Notes under the pieces: model-generated
What the model saw: the letters and a program-made list of their open reading frames with translations, nothing else
The model's database searches: none
Told to the model about the DNA's origin: nothing
Translations under genes and position numbers: made by a program
Part shown: positions 53,305 through 60,840 of the stretch, piece by piece
Layout of the letters: every line of letters starts with the position of its first letter
Position numbering within the stretch: the stretch's first letter is position 1
DNA from: Halanaerobium saccharolyticum subsp. saccharolyticum DSM 6643
GTDB taxonomy: Bacteria; Bacillota; Halanaerobiia; Halanaerobiales; Halanaerobiaceae
DNA: 64,000 nt
Direction: 5' to 3'
Assembly (NCBI RefSeq): GCF_000350165.1
Contig: NZ_CAUI01000005.1
Coordinates: 248,001-312,000, forward strand

Positions 53305-54372
53305 TTATAAATGATAGAGATTCAAAATTTTTTTAGCAGCATTTTCAATATTGTCCGCATTGATTTCCGCTTTGTAATTATTAATTTTATTCTGTGAATG
53401 TTCATACATTGGATCATAATATTCTTCTAATAATATTCTGGTTAATTCTTTAAATTTACCTTTTTTTGCTAATTCTAAAAGCTTAAAGTAAGATTTTTTT
53501 CCTGCTTTTTTAATAATATATTTTTTTATTGCAGTTAATGACTCTAAAACTCTTTCTATAAATTTTTCCTGATCACTTTCTATATCTTTTATATATTCGA
53601 GATAAATATTGTCTACCCTTTTTTCCATTGAAGCAGTTATTAATAAGTCTCCTCCAGCTTTCATTTCTTTGTTGAAAAAATCTGGAATAACTGAATGACC
53701 AACTCTTCTACTTTCAGCTTCTACAAAAATAATTCCATTTTGCCTATCTTTTTTCTTCAATTCTTCCCAAAGAAGAGAATCAAAATATTTTTGGTTATAA
53801 GGTTGGTCAAGGCCAATACTGCCAAAAGCCGACCCCCTATGATTTGCAATTCCTTCTAAATCAATGATATTTGCTCCCATTTTTTCCATTTCTTTTAAAA
53901 TGTATGTTTTTCCGACACCTGTGTTGCCGTGTAAAACTGAGATTCTACCTTTAAAATCATAATTCTCAAGTTTATCCATTACATAGTGTCGATAGCCCTT
54001 ATAGCCATCTTCTAATCTATAAACTTCAATTCCAGCTAAATCTGAAAATTCGGCCAAACTTTTGCTTCTTAAACCACCTCGAGAACAAAAAATAATTAAA
54101 TTATCATATTTTTTATTAAGCTGATTAATTTTTTTAATTAAATTTGGAATTTTTGGTGAAACCAACTCAACCCCTTTTAATTTTGCTTTTTTTGAGTTTT
54201 GATTTTTATAAATTGTACCAATGATTTTTCTTTCATTATGATCTAAAAGTTCTATATTAACAGCTCCGGGAATAGTTGCTTCATTATATTCTTCTTTAGT
54301 TCTTGCGTCAATATAAATACTATTTTTAATGTTTAAACTATCTTGATAAGTAATTAGTCTTTCTTTTCGCAT
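53305..54372 (-). CDS. mnmH: tRNA 2-selenouridine synthase
   Basis: Replaces sulfur by selenium (via a geranylated intermediate) at the wobble 2-thiouridine of tRNAs for Lys, Glu and Gln. The 355-residue protein has an N-terminal rhodanese domain with the active Cys96 in IIFCSRGGLRS and IDARTKEEYNEATIPGAVNI. A P-loop domain follows with GNTGVGKT at 149-156 and LEGIANHRGSAFG. Presence of mnmH implies that the organism makes selenophosphate. The upstream spacer holds a 15-bp tandem repeat that may be an operator. Confidence 0.9.
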   Translation of the reverse strand: MRKERLITYQDSLNIKNSIYIDARTKEEYNEATIPGAVNIELLDHNERKIIGTIYKNQNSKKAKLKGVELVSPKIPNLIKKINQLNKKYDNLIIFCSRGGLRSKSLAEFSDLAGIEVYRLEDGYKGYRHYVMDKLENYDFKGRISVLHGNTGVGKTYILKEMEKMGANIIDLEGIANHRGSAFGSIGLDQPYNQKYFDSLLWEELKKKDRQNGIIFVEAESRRVGHSVIPDFFNKEMKAGGDLLITASMEKRVDNIYLEYIKDIESDQEKFIERVLESLTAIKKYIIKKAGKKSYFKLLELAKKGKFKELTRILLEEYYDPMYEHSQNKINNYKAEINADNIENAAKKILNLYHL

Positions 54373-54432
54373 TTATTTACACCCTTTTATAAAATATTTT
54401 CAATTAGTATATTTTAAATTATAATTATTTTC

Positions 54433-54462
54433 TTAGTTCAATAACTATTAGTTCAATAACTA
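54433..54462 (+). repeat. Perfect tandem repeat 2 x 15 bp, candidate operator
   Basis: TTAGTTCAATAACTA occurs twice without gap in the divergent mnmH/mrp spacer. Its core CAATAACTAT recurs as the palindrome CAATA-AC-TATTG beside the marR promoter at 58636. This suggests one regulator binds both places. The rest of the 264-base spacer holds the mrp promoter and no gene. Confidence 0.6.
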
Positions 54463-54555
54463 TGATATAAATTTAACTTAAATAATATTTTATCCTAAAT
54501 AAGCTGAAAATGAAAATATATAGGCAAAAAAAATTTTTATTGGCGATTTGAGTAC

Positions 54556-54584
54556 TTGAATTGAAAATAAAAAAGTGTTATAGT
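54556..54584 (+). promoter_or_regulatory. Promoter of the mrp operon
   Basis: TTGAAT (54556-54561) and TATAGT (54579-54584) with a 17-base spacer, 53 bases before the ATG of mrp. Confidence 0.5.
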
Positions 54585-54636
54585 TAATACAGTTAAATGA
54601 ACAAATGACCATAATATATAATGAGGTGATTACTTA

Positions 54637-55479
54637 ATGTATGAAGTAAAAGATAAGAAAGTTGTCTTAGAACACGGGTCGATAAATAAAGGTATTATTG
54701 CTGTGGCTAGTGGTAAAGGTGGAGTCGGTAAATCTACAGTTACTGTCAATCTGGCAACTGCTCTCGCTGAATTAGGATATAAAGTTGGTATAATAGATGC
54801 TGATGTAAGAGGTTTTAGTGTGCCCAGAATTTTGGGAGTCAAAGATAAACCTAAGGCGGTTAGTGAAAATGAAATTATTCCTCCAGAAGTTAAAGGGATA
54901 AAGACTATTTCGATGGGTTCTTTTGTGGGAGAAAATGAACCAGTAATTTGGAGAGCCCCACTGCTTGGAGGAGCTTTAGAGCAATTTTTCAAAGATGTTC
55001 GCTGGGGAGAATTAGATTATATGCTTCTCGATTTACCGCCTGGAACAGGAGATATGCCACTAAATATAATGCAAAAAGTACCACATTCTGAAATTTTAGT
55101 TGTAACTACTCCACAAATTACGGCAACAAAAGTAGCTGGCCGGATTGGAGCCATGGCTGAAAAAATGGATCTGCAAGTTTTAGGTGTAATTGAAAACATG
55201 GCTTATTATCAGTGTACAGAATGCGGAAATAAAGATTATATTTTTGGTGAAAATGGAGGAGAAACATTAGCAGATTTTATGGGAACCGAGCTTTTAGGAC
55301 AGCTGCCTTTAATTTCTGAAGTTCGCCGCCGTAGTGATACTGGTAAACCAATTGTTTTTGATGAACCTGAAGCTGAAATATCTAAGGAATTCATCAAAAT
55401 TGCAAAACGTCTTGCTGAAAGAGAAGGCGGCTTTGACGAAAAAATTGAACCATTAAAATTAAATATGAATGCAAAATAG
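54637..55479 (+). CDS. Mrp/NBP35-family iron-sulfur carrier ATPase
   Basis: A 280-residue P-loop ATPase of the Mrp group, which assembles and hands over [4Fe-4S] clusters. The deviant Walker A is ASGKGGVGKST (about 24-34), followed by GIIDADVRGFSVPRIL, LDLPPGTGD and TTPQITATKVAGR. The cluster-binding CxxC is CTEC near residue 190, in YYQCTECGNKDYIFG. It opens a row of related genes that resembles the ORP cluster of Desulfovibrio and other anaerobes. A 12-bp hairpin follows the gene. Confidence 0.9.
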   Translation: MYEVKDKKVVLEHGSINKGIIAVASGKGGVGKSTVTVNLATALAELGYKVGIIDADVRGFSVPRILGVKDKPKAVSENEIIPPEVKGIKTISMGSFVGENEPVIWRAPLLGGALEQFFKDVRWGELDYMLLDLPPGTGDMPLNIMQKVPHSEILVVTTPQITATKVAGRIGAMAEKMDLQVLGVIENMAYYQCTECGNKDYIFGENGGETLADFMGTELLGQLPLISEVRRRSDTGKPIVFDEPEAEISKEFIKIAKRLAEREGGFDEKIEPLKLNMNAK

Positions 55480-55488
55480 TAAAGTTGA

Positions 55489-55520
55489 TTTATACCGGTT
55501 TTTACAAGAACCGGTATAAA
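55489..55520 (+). other. Intercistronic stem-loop
   Basis: TTTATACCGGTT (55489-55500) and AACCGGTATAAA (55509-55520) form a perfect 12-bp stem with an 8-base loop. No T run follows, so it looks like an mRNA processing or stability element between mrp and the NifX-like gene, not a terminator. Confidence 0.7.
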
Positions 55521-55549
55521 TAGACAATCAAAAAATGGGGGTTAAAAAA

Positions 55550-55909
55550 ATGAAATTAATTATTCCTGCAGTTGGAGCTAGCAACTTTGAGACAGAGATT
55601 CATGAAAACTTTGGTCGAGCAAATTATTTTGCTGTAATAAATTGTGAGAACAATCAAATTAAATTTGTTAACAATACAGCAGCTAATAAAAGTAGTGGTG
55701 CTGGAGTAGGTGCTGCTCAGTTATGTGCCGATCAAAATGCAGATGCAGTTGCTGCCTATCATTTTGGTCCCAAAGCATATGAGGCATTAAAAGCAGCCGG
55801 AATTGAACTTCTAGATTTAAAAGAACAAAAATTAATTAAAGAAGCTTTTAATGATTACCAGGCAGGCAATTTAACTGAGGCTGAAGCTGGCCCTGGAGGA
55901 CATTTTTAA
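55550..55909 (+). CDS. NifX/NifB-C-terminal-like cofactor protein (ORP-like)
   Basis: A 119-residue protein of the dinitrogenase iron-molybdenum cofactor family (NifX, NafY, orange protein). The fold signature is GASNFETEIHENFGRANYFAVIN, then AHFGPKA-like YHFGPKAYEAL. No nif genes are nearby, so it is not for nitrogenase here. The best known relatives in this context are orange proteins, which bind a Mo-Cu-sulfide cluster. ATG 55550 follows GGGGG at the right distance; the frame also opens at 55535. Confidence 0.83.
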   Translation: MKLIIPAVGASNFETEIHENFGRANYFAVINCENNQIKFVNNTAANKSSGAGVGAAQLCADQNADAVAAYHFGPKAYEALKAAGIELLDLKEQKLIKEAFNDYQAGNLTEAEAGPGGHF

Positions 55910-55910
55910 G

Positions 55911-56789
55911 GTGAACCAGGAAATTTCACTTTCAATTTTAAGTGGAAAGGGTGGAACCGGGAAAACTACTTTAGCAGTTAATTTAGCACTTGCCCTGGAT
56001 AATGTCCAGCTGCTTGATGCAGATGTTGAAGAACCGAATGATTATCTTTTCGTATCTCCTGAAATTGGAGAAAAAGAAAAGGAGTCTGTTATGCGGTTAA
56101 TTCCAGAAGTTAATGATGAAAAATGTACAGCCTGCCGAAAATGTGTTAACTTTTGTGAATACAACGCTCTGGCCATGATGCTTGATAAAGTCTTAATCTT
56201 TGAAGAAGTGTGTCACAGCTGTGGTGGTTGTAAAATTGTCTGTCCAGAAAATGCAATTACTGAAAAAGAAAAAGAGTTAGGTAAACTATATCATGATAGT
56301 TTAGATAATCTTGATTTTTGGCAGGGAGAATTAAATCCAGGTGAAGAAAAAGCAGTACCTGTAATTGAAAAATTAAAAACAAAAATTGATCATGATAAAA
56401 AAGTAATTATTGATTCACCGCCTGGAACTACCTGCCCGACTATAGAAGCAATTATTGACACTGATTTTACAATAGTAGTGACTGAGCCTTCTACTTTTGG
56501 CCTGCATGATCTTAAAATGGTAGTTGAAATGTTAAATAATTTAAATCAAGCTTTTGCAGTTATAATTAATAGATCAGAATCAGATGCTGATTATTTAATT
56601 GAAGATTACTGTCAAGAAAATGGAATAAATATTTTATTGAAAATTCCTTTTTCCAGAAAAATTGCAGAACTTTATTCTAATGGAAAGCCCTTTGTTTATG
56701 AGCTTGAAGGATGGGAAGAAAAATTTAAAAACCTATACAGAGATATTATAGAGGAGGCCTTTAACAATGAAAGAAATAACAGTAATTAG
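55911..56789 (+). CDS. MinD/ParA-type ATPase with inserted ferredoxin domain
   Basis: A 292-residue ATPase with Walker A LSGKGGTGKTT (10-20), Walker A' LLDADVEEPN and IIDSPPGTTCP. A two-cluster ferredoxin domain is inserted at residues about 70-115: Cys72, 75, 78, 82 and Cys101, 104, 107, 111. Such proteins accompany orange-protein loci in anaerobes, in pairs. GTG 55911 is the start; GGAGG lies 11 bases upstream, slightly long. It overlaps its sister gene by 23 bases, so the two probably form a complex. Confidence 0.86.
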   Translation: MNQEISLSILSGKGGTGKTTLAVNLALALDNVQLLDADVEEPNDYLFVSPEIGEKEKESVMRLIPEVNDEKCTACRKCVNFCEYNALAMMLDKVLIFEEVCHSCGGCKIVCPENAITEKEKELGKLYHDSLDNLDFWQGELNPGEEKAVPVIEKLKTKIDHDKKVIIDSPPGTTCPTIEAIIDTDFTIVVTEPSTFGLHDLKMVVEMLNNLNQAFAVIINRSESDADYLIEDYCQENGINILLKIPFSRKIAELYSNGKPFVYELEGWEEKFKNLYRDIIEEAFNNERNNSN

Positions 56790-57633
56790 TGGTAAAGGTG
56801 GAACCGGAAAAACAACTTTTACAGCTAACCTGGCCTCTTTATTAGATAATTTAGTATTAGGTGATTGTGATGTTGATGCACCTAATTTACATCTTTTATT
56901 AAATCCAGTTAATAAAAGTAAAGAAACATATAGGGGAGCAAAATTAGCGATCAAAAATCAAAATCGCTGTATTGACTGTGGTAAATGTTATGATTACTGC
57001 CGTTATAAAGCCATAACTGCTGATGATTTTCAGGTTAATAATTTAAAATGTGAGGGTTGTGGAGTTTGTGTAGAAGTTTGCCCAACAAAAGCCCTTAAAC
57101 TAGAATCTATTGAGACAGGAAGCCTTTATCAGGCAGAAAGTAAATTTGGAGATATGATTCATGCGCGTCTGATTCCAGGTGCTGATACCTCTGGTAAATT
57201 AGTAAGTGAGGTCAAGAAAAAGGCTTCAGAAATTGCCAAAAGAAAAAATAAAGATTGGATTTTAATTGACGGATCACCAGGTATTGGTTGTCCAGTTATT
57301 GCTTCTTTAAGTGGTTCAGATATGGCAATTTTAGTTACAGAACCCACACTGTCTGGTTTTTCAGATTTAAAGCGGGTAATTGAAGTTGTAAAACATTTTA
57401 AAATTCCAGCTGGACTTGTAATTAATAAATATGATTTAAATGAAGAAATTAGCGAAAAAATAAAGTCATATTGTCAGAAAGAAGATATTGAACTTTTGAC
57501 TAAGATTCCATATAGTAGAATAATTGTGGAATCATTAAAAAAAGGAGAACTCTTTGTTGATAATGATCAAGACTTAAGAAAAAGAATGCTTAAAGTAAAA
57601 GCAAATTTGACTAAGATAATGGAGGTAGAATAA
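56767..57633 (+). CDS. MinD/ParA-type ATPase with inserted ferredoxin domain (paralogue)
   Basis: The second of the pair, 288 residues. Walker A is ISGKGGTGKTT (7-17), then LGDCDVDAPNLH and LIDGSPGIGCPV. The inserted ferredoxin domain has Cys68, 71, 74, 78 and Cys95, 98, 101, 105. Order and spacing match the preceding gene, so they came from a tandem duplication. They may use ATP to move a metal cluster or to drive low-potential electron transfer to the NifX-like proteins. That role is inferred from the Desulfovibrio ORP complex. Confidence 0.86.
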   Translation: MKEITVISGKGGTGKTTFTANLASLLDNLVLGDCDVDAPNLHLLLNPVNKSKETYRGAKLAIKNQNRCIDCGKCYDYCRYKAITADDFQVNNLKCEGCGVCVEVCPTKALKLESIETGSLYQAESKFGDMIHARLIPGADTSGKLVSEVKKKASEIAKRKNKDWILIDGSPGIGCPVIASLSGSDMAILVTEPTLSGFSDLKRVIEVVKHFKIPAGLVINKYDLNEEISEKIKSYCQKEDIELLTKIPYSRIIVESLKKGELFVDNDQDLRKRMLKVKANLTKIMEVE

Positions 57634-57634
57634 T

Positions 57635-57982
57635 ATGAAAAAGATAGCTGTACCTGTTCAAGGAAACAATGTTTCTGCTCATTTTGGTCATGCACCTCAT
57701 TTCAAGATTTTTAGTGTAGAAAATAATAGTATTAACAAAGAAGAAGTTTTGGAAAATCCAGGTCACCAGCCTGGTTTATTACCCAAATTATTAAATGAAG
57801 CTGGTGCTGATGTAATTATTGCTTCCGGAATGGGACAAAAAGCAATTACACTTTTTAAAAACAATGAGATTCAAGTTGTTTGTGGAGCTTCAGGAGAAGC
57901 AAAAACTGCTGTTGAAAATTATTTAAGAGATCAATTAGATACTTCTGAGAATGCCTGTTCACATGAAGATCACTCTCATTAA
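57635..57982 (+). CDS. NifX-family cofactor protein (ORP-like), His-rich tail
   Basis: A 115-residue NifX-family protein, starting AVPVQGNNVSAHFGHAPHFKIF, with VIIASGMGQKAITLF in the second half. Unlike the first NifX-like protein it ends in a metal-binding tail, CSHEDHSH. The start codon is one base after the stop of the ATPase gene. The tail could bind zinc, copper or another soft metal while the cluster is loaded. It ends the co-transcribed set; a hairpin follows. Confidence 0.83.
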   Translation: MKKIAVPVQGNNVSAHFGHAPHFKIFSVENNSINKEEVLENPGHQPGLLPKLLNEAGADVIIASGMGQKAITLFKNNEIQVVCGASGEAKTAVENYLRDQLDTSENACSHEDHSH

Positions 57983-58017
57983 AAAGGATTATGTTTTAGA
58001 TAAAGAAGAAATAAGTG

Positions 58018-58060
58018 CCAGGTGCAGATAAACTGTACCTGGAATACAATAATTTTTTTA
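58018..58060 (+). terminator. Rho-independent terminator
   Basis: CCAGGTGCAG (58018-58027), loop ATAAA, CTGTACCTGG (58033-58042), with one G-U pair, then AT-rich sequence and a T run at 58053-58059. It ends the mrp-NifX operon. Confidence 0.65.
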
Positions 58061-58068
58061 TTTAATTC

Positions 58069-58097
58069 TTGACATATGCTCAAAATAGAGTTATAAT
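58069..58097 (+). promoter_or_regulatory. Consensus promoter of the DUF5320 gene
   Basis: Perfect TTGACA (58069-58074), exactly 17 bases, perfect TATAAT (58092-58097). This is the strongest promoter match in the window, so some repression is expected. Confidence 0.8.
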
Positions 58098-58123
58098 ATA
58101 AATGGAAGATAAAGAGCATATGT
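58072..58123 (+). promoter_or_regulatory. Twin operator around the DUF5320 promoter
   Basis: ACATATGCTC (58072-58081) and its exact inverse GAGCATATGT (58114-58123) bracket the -10 box and start point. Each half is itself nearly palindromic around CATATG, with GA and TC arms. The arrangement fits a dimeric metal or redox repressor blocking the promoter at both sides. Confidence 0.6.
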
Positions 58124-58157
58124 TCATTAATAAAAAATTATTAAGGAGTGATTAATT

Positions 58158-58541
58158 ATGCCTAGAGGAGATAGAAGAGGTCCAGATGGTGCAGGTCCAA
58201 TGACAGGAAGAGCTTTAGGATATTGTGCTGGTAATGATCAGCCGGGATTTACTGCTAATGCTGCTCCCCAGGGAGTCGGTAGAGGTCCTAGAAATGGAAC
58301 TGGTCGTGGTCCAGGCTTTGGACGTGGCTTTGGCAGAGGACGTAGAATGGGTCATGGCCGATCTTTTTTAGCAGCTCGCGGTAGAGGCGCTTATTATGCT
58401 CCCGCTGCCGCAGATGAAGAAAATTTTGATGATCAAGAAAGTAAAGAAAGAGAAGTAACAAGGCTAGAAAATTTAGCTAATACTCTTGCCAGTGAATTAG
58501 AGATTATAAAGAAACAAATCAATGAACTAAAAAATGAATAA
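58158..58541 (+). CDS. DUF5320-type Gly/Arg-rich protein
   Basis: A 127-residue protein of unknown function. The N-terminus MPRGDRRGPDGAGPMTGRALGYC is the DUF5320 signature. The middle is Gly-Arg repeats (GRGPGFGRGFGRGRRMGHGR). The C-terminal 45 residues form a predicted coiled coil (EVTRLENLANTLASELEIIKKQINELK). Such proteins recur beside ORP/NifX gene sets in anaerobes. It contains a single cysteine. It has its own very strong, apparently regulated promoter and its own terminator. Confidence 0.8.
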   Translation: MPRGDRRGPDGAGPMTGRALGYCAGNDQPGFTANAAPQGVGRGPRNGTGRGPGFGRGFGRGRRMGHGRSFLAARGRGAYYAPAAADEENFDDQESKEREVTRLENLANTLASELEIIKKQINELKNE

Positions 58542-58564
58542 AATTTATAATTAATATAAATCTT

Positions 58565-58592
58565 AGGGCTTCCTTTTGGGAGCTCTTTTTTG
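58565..58592 (+). terminator. Rho-independent terminator
   Basis: AGGGCTTCC (58565-58573), loop TTTT, GGGAGCTCT (58578-58586) with two G-U pairs, then a T run. It ends the DUF5320 gene. Confidence 0.75.
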
Positions 58593-58604
58593 TTTGTGAT
58601 TTTC

Positions 58605-58633
58605 TTGTTTTTAGAGTCGAATTATTATATAAT
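58605..58633 (+). promoter_or_regulatory. Promoter of the marR gene
   Basis: TTGTTT (58605-58610) and TATAAT (58628-58633) with a 17-base spacer. The palindrome at 58636-58647 lies directly downstream at the start of transcription. Confidence 0.55.
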
Positions 58634-58635
58634 AT

Positions 58636-58647
58636 CAATAACTATTG
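58636..58647 (+). promoter_or_regulatory. Candidate MarR operator
   Basis: Palindrome CAATA-AC-TATTG next to the -10 box of marR, sharing its core with the 15-bp tandem repeat at 54433-54462. Position suggests autorepression. Confidence 0.5.
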
Positions 58648-58687
58648 GAATAATTTTTAAAACTAACTAACAGGTGAGGTTATTGAA

Positions 58688-59119
58688 ATGGGAAATAAAA
58701 TAAATAATAAAATAGAGGAAAAAATAAGAAATATATCAAAATATTTAAATGAATATACTAAAGATCATCTTAAATGTTATAATTTAACATTAGGTAGATT
58801 TCATGTTTTAAGAGTTATTTTGGAATCAGAGCCTGTAAGTATGGGCTATATACATGAAGAACTACATATGGCAAATAGTACAGTAACAGTAATTGTTGAT
58901 TATCTAAATGAAGCTGGACTTGTAAAAAGAAGAAGAGATCTTGATGATAGAAGAGTTGTACTTCTAGAAATTACTGATGATGGTAATAAAATAATGAAAG
59001 ATTTACTTAAACAACGACAAGATTTTATGAAAAAAGCATTAAATGATATGGAAAATTCAGCTGAAGAATTAGCTCATCTCTTAGAAAAATTATTAGATAA
59101 AATTGAAGTAATCTATTAA
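58688..59119 (+). CDS. MarR-family transcriptional regulator
   Basis: A 143-residue winged-helix regulator. The DNA-binding part is SMGYIHEELHMANSTVTVIVDYLNEAGLVKRRRDLDDRRVVLLEIT, with the wing DLDDRR. Long N- and C-terminal helices for dimerisation flank it. It is placed right after the mrp/NifX/DUF5320 set and shares an operator-like word with the mrp upstream region, so it likely controls this set. No cysteine is placed for thiol sensing except Cys in HLKCYNL near residue 30. Confidence 0.88.
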   Translation: MGNKINNKIEEKIRNISKYLNEYTKDHLKCYNLTLGRFHVLRVILESEPVSMGYIHEELHMANSTVTVIVDYLNEAGLVKRRRDLDDRRVVLLEITDDGNKIMKDLLKQRQDFMKKALNDMENSAEELAHLLEKLLDKIEVIY

Positions 59120-59147
59120 AACTAGGGATGATAATGGGGTGATGATT

Positions 59148-60788
59148 TTGAAAAGAAGACTTTTGGTTTTTTTAATACTTATATTTATAATTTTTATATT
59201 TAATATAAATGCAATTGCTCAAAATGATTTAGCAATGTCTATCAGAAATCATTTGATTGTGATAGAGGAATATGAAGGCTATTTTCCTGAAGATGAAAAT
59301 GTTCGTTTTTATCAAGAATTAATTGAATTTTATGATCAGAGACATTATCGTTCGATTTGGTTTGAAGGTGAAGAATTCAAAAGAGATCCAGAACCGTTAT
59401 TAAAAGAGATAAAAAATAGTTATTTTGAGGGATTAAATCCTTCAGATTATCATTTAGGTTTAATTGAGACCTGTATTGATGAAAGCACTTTGTTTTCAGC
59501 AGATTGTCTTAATAAAAGAGCAGTATTGGATATTTTATTAACTAATGCCTATTTAAGTCTTGCTTCTGATTATTTAAATGGAAAAATAGATGCTGAAATT
59601 ATAATTGATGATTATAATTATGAAGCAGAAAGTTTAGGATCTCAAAAGTTATTAAGTCATTTGACTGATAAAGAAATTAATATGCGTCGGGTTATAAAGT
59701 CTCAACTACCTAAAACAGAAAACTATAAAGAATTAAAAAAACAATTAGCCTTTTATAGAGATTCAGGACAAATAGAATCCTGGCCCCAAATAGAAACAGG
59801 AGAAATTTTGGCTATTGAAGCTCGTGGAAATAGAGTTGCTCAATTAGTTGAAAATTTAAGTGCAAAAAACTATCTAAATGCAAATAATTTAGAAGCAAAA
59901 AATTATTTTAGTCAAGAAGTAAAAAGAGCGGTTAGAAGATTTCAGCTTGATCATGGACTTAAAAGTGATGGAATAGTTGGTAAAAAAACAATTAAGGCTT
60001 TAAATATTACTCTTGATCATAGAATAAAACAATTAATTATTAATATGGAAAGATGGCGTTGGCTGCCAGAAAACCTGGGAAGTCGTTTTATTTATGTTAA
60101 TATTGCAGATTATAATCTTAAATTATATGAAGATGATCAAGTAATTATGGAAATGAAAACAATTGTTGGTAAGGAACAGCGAAGCACACCTGTTTTTAGT
60201 GATACTATAAAATATCTTGTAATAAATCCCTACTGGTATGTTCCTAAATCAATAGCTGTTAAAGATAAACTTCCTCTAATTAAAGAAGATTATAACTATC
60301 TTGAAGAAAATAATTACTCTTTATTTAAATATACAGGTAATAATAAATTAGAAAAAATTGATCCTGCAAAAGTTGATTGGTCAGAAATTGATAAGGATAA
60401 TTTCAATTATCTTTTAAGGCAAAACCCAGGAGATCAGAATGCATTAGGTAGAGTAAAATTTATGTTCCCTAACAAATTCAGTATATATTTACATGATACA
60501 CCAGGCCGTTATTTATTTTCAGAAAATGAAAGGGGTTTTAGTTCTGGTTGTATTCGAATAGAAAAGCCAATTGATCTAGCAGAGTATTTACTAGATGATC
60601 AAGAAAAATGGAATCGAGAAAAAATCAAAAAAGAAATGACAAAAGATAAGGAAAAAATAGTTTATTTAAATGATCCGATTAAAATTTATCTGCAGTATAA
60701 TACTGCCTGGGTAGATTCTTTAAATAATCTAAATTTTAGAGAAGATATATATAGTCGTGACCAAAAAATAATGGAAGAATATTTTTAA
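59148..60788 (+). CDS. L,D-transpeptidase, YcbB-like, with peptidoglycan-binding domain
   Basis: A 546-residue exported enzyme that makes 3-3 cross-links in peptidoglycan. A hydrophobic signal segment (RRLLVFLILIFIIFIFNINAIAQ) is followed by a long N-terminal domain (about 30-230) and a PG_binding_1 domain (VKRAVRRFQLDHGLKSDGIVG, about 265-290). The YkuD catalytic domain ends with the motif HDTPGRYLFSENERGFSSGCIRI, catalytic Cys468. The layout matches the large YcbB/LdtD enzymes of diderm bacteria, not the small Bacillus YkuD. TTG 59148 is preferred from the GGGGTGAT box; ATG 59142 is possible. Confidence 0.88.
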   Translation: MKRRLLVFLILIFIIFIFNINAIAQNDLAMSIRNHLIVIEEYEGYFPEDENVRFYQELIEFYDQRHYRSIWFEGEEFKRDPEPLLKEIKNSYFEGLNPSDYHLGLIETCIDESTLFSADCLNKRAVLDILLTNAYLSLASDYLNGKIDAEIIIDDYNYEAESLGSQKLLSHLTDKEINMRRVIKSQLPKTENYKELKKQLAFYRDSGQIESWPQIETGEILAIEARGNRVAQLVENLSAKNYLNANNLEAKNYFSQEVKRAVRRFQLDHGLKSDGIVGKKTIKALNITLDHRIKQLIINMERWRWLPENLGSRFIYVNIADYNLKLYEDDQVIMEMKTIVGKEQRSTPVFSDTIKYLVINPYWYVPKSIAVKDKLPLIKEDYNYLEENNYSLFKYTGNNKLEKIDPAKVDWSEIDKDNFNYLLRQNPGDQNALGRVKFMFPNKFSIYLHDTPGRYLFSENERGFSSGCIRIEKPIDLAEYLLDDQEKWNREKIKKEMTKDKEKIVYLNDPIKIYLQYNTAWVDSLNNLNFREDIYSRDQKIMEEYF

Positions 60789-60840
60789 AATGAATTTATG
60801 GTTTTAAAATTAATAATTTAAAGGAGTAAAAAAATAATTG

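Noticed and set aside
55550-57982. Nitrogenase cofactor genes (NifX, NifB, NifH-like)
   Set aside because: The NifX-like proteins and P-loop ATPases resemble nif proteins, but no nifHDK, nifE/N or full nifB is present. The ORP-type context explains them better.
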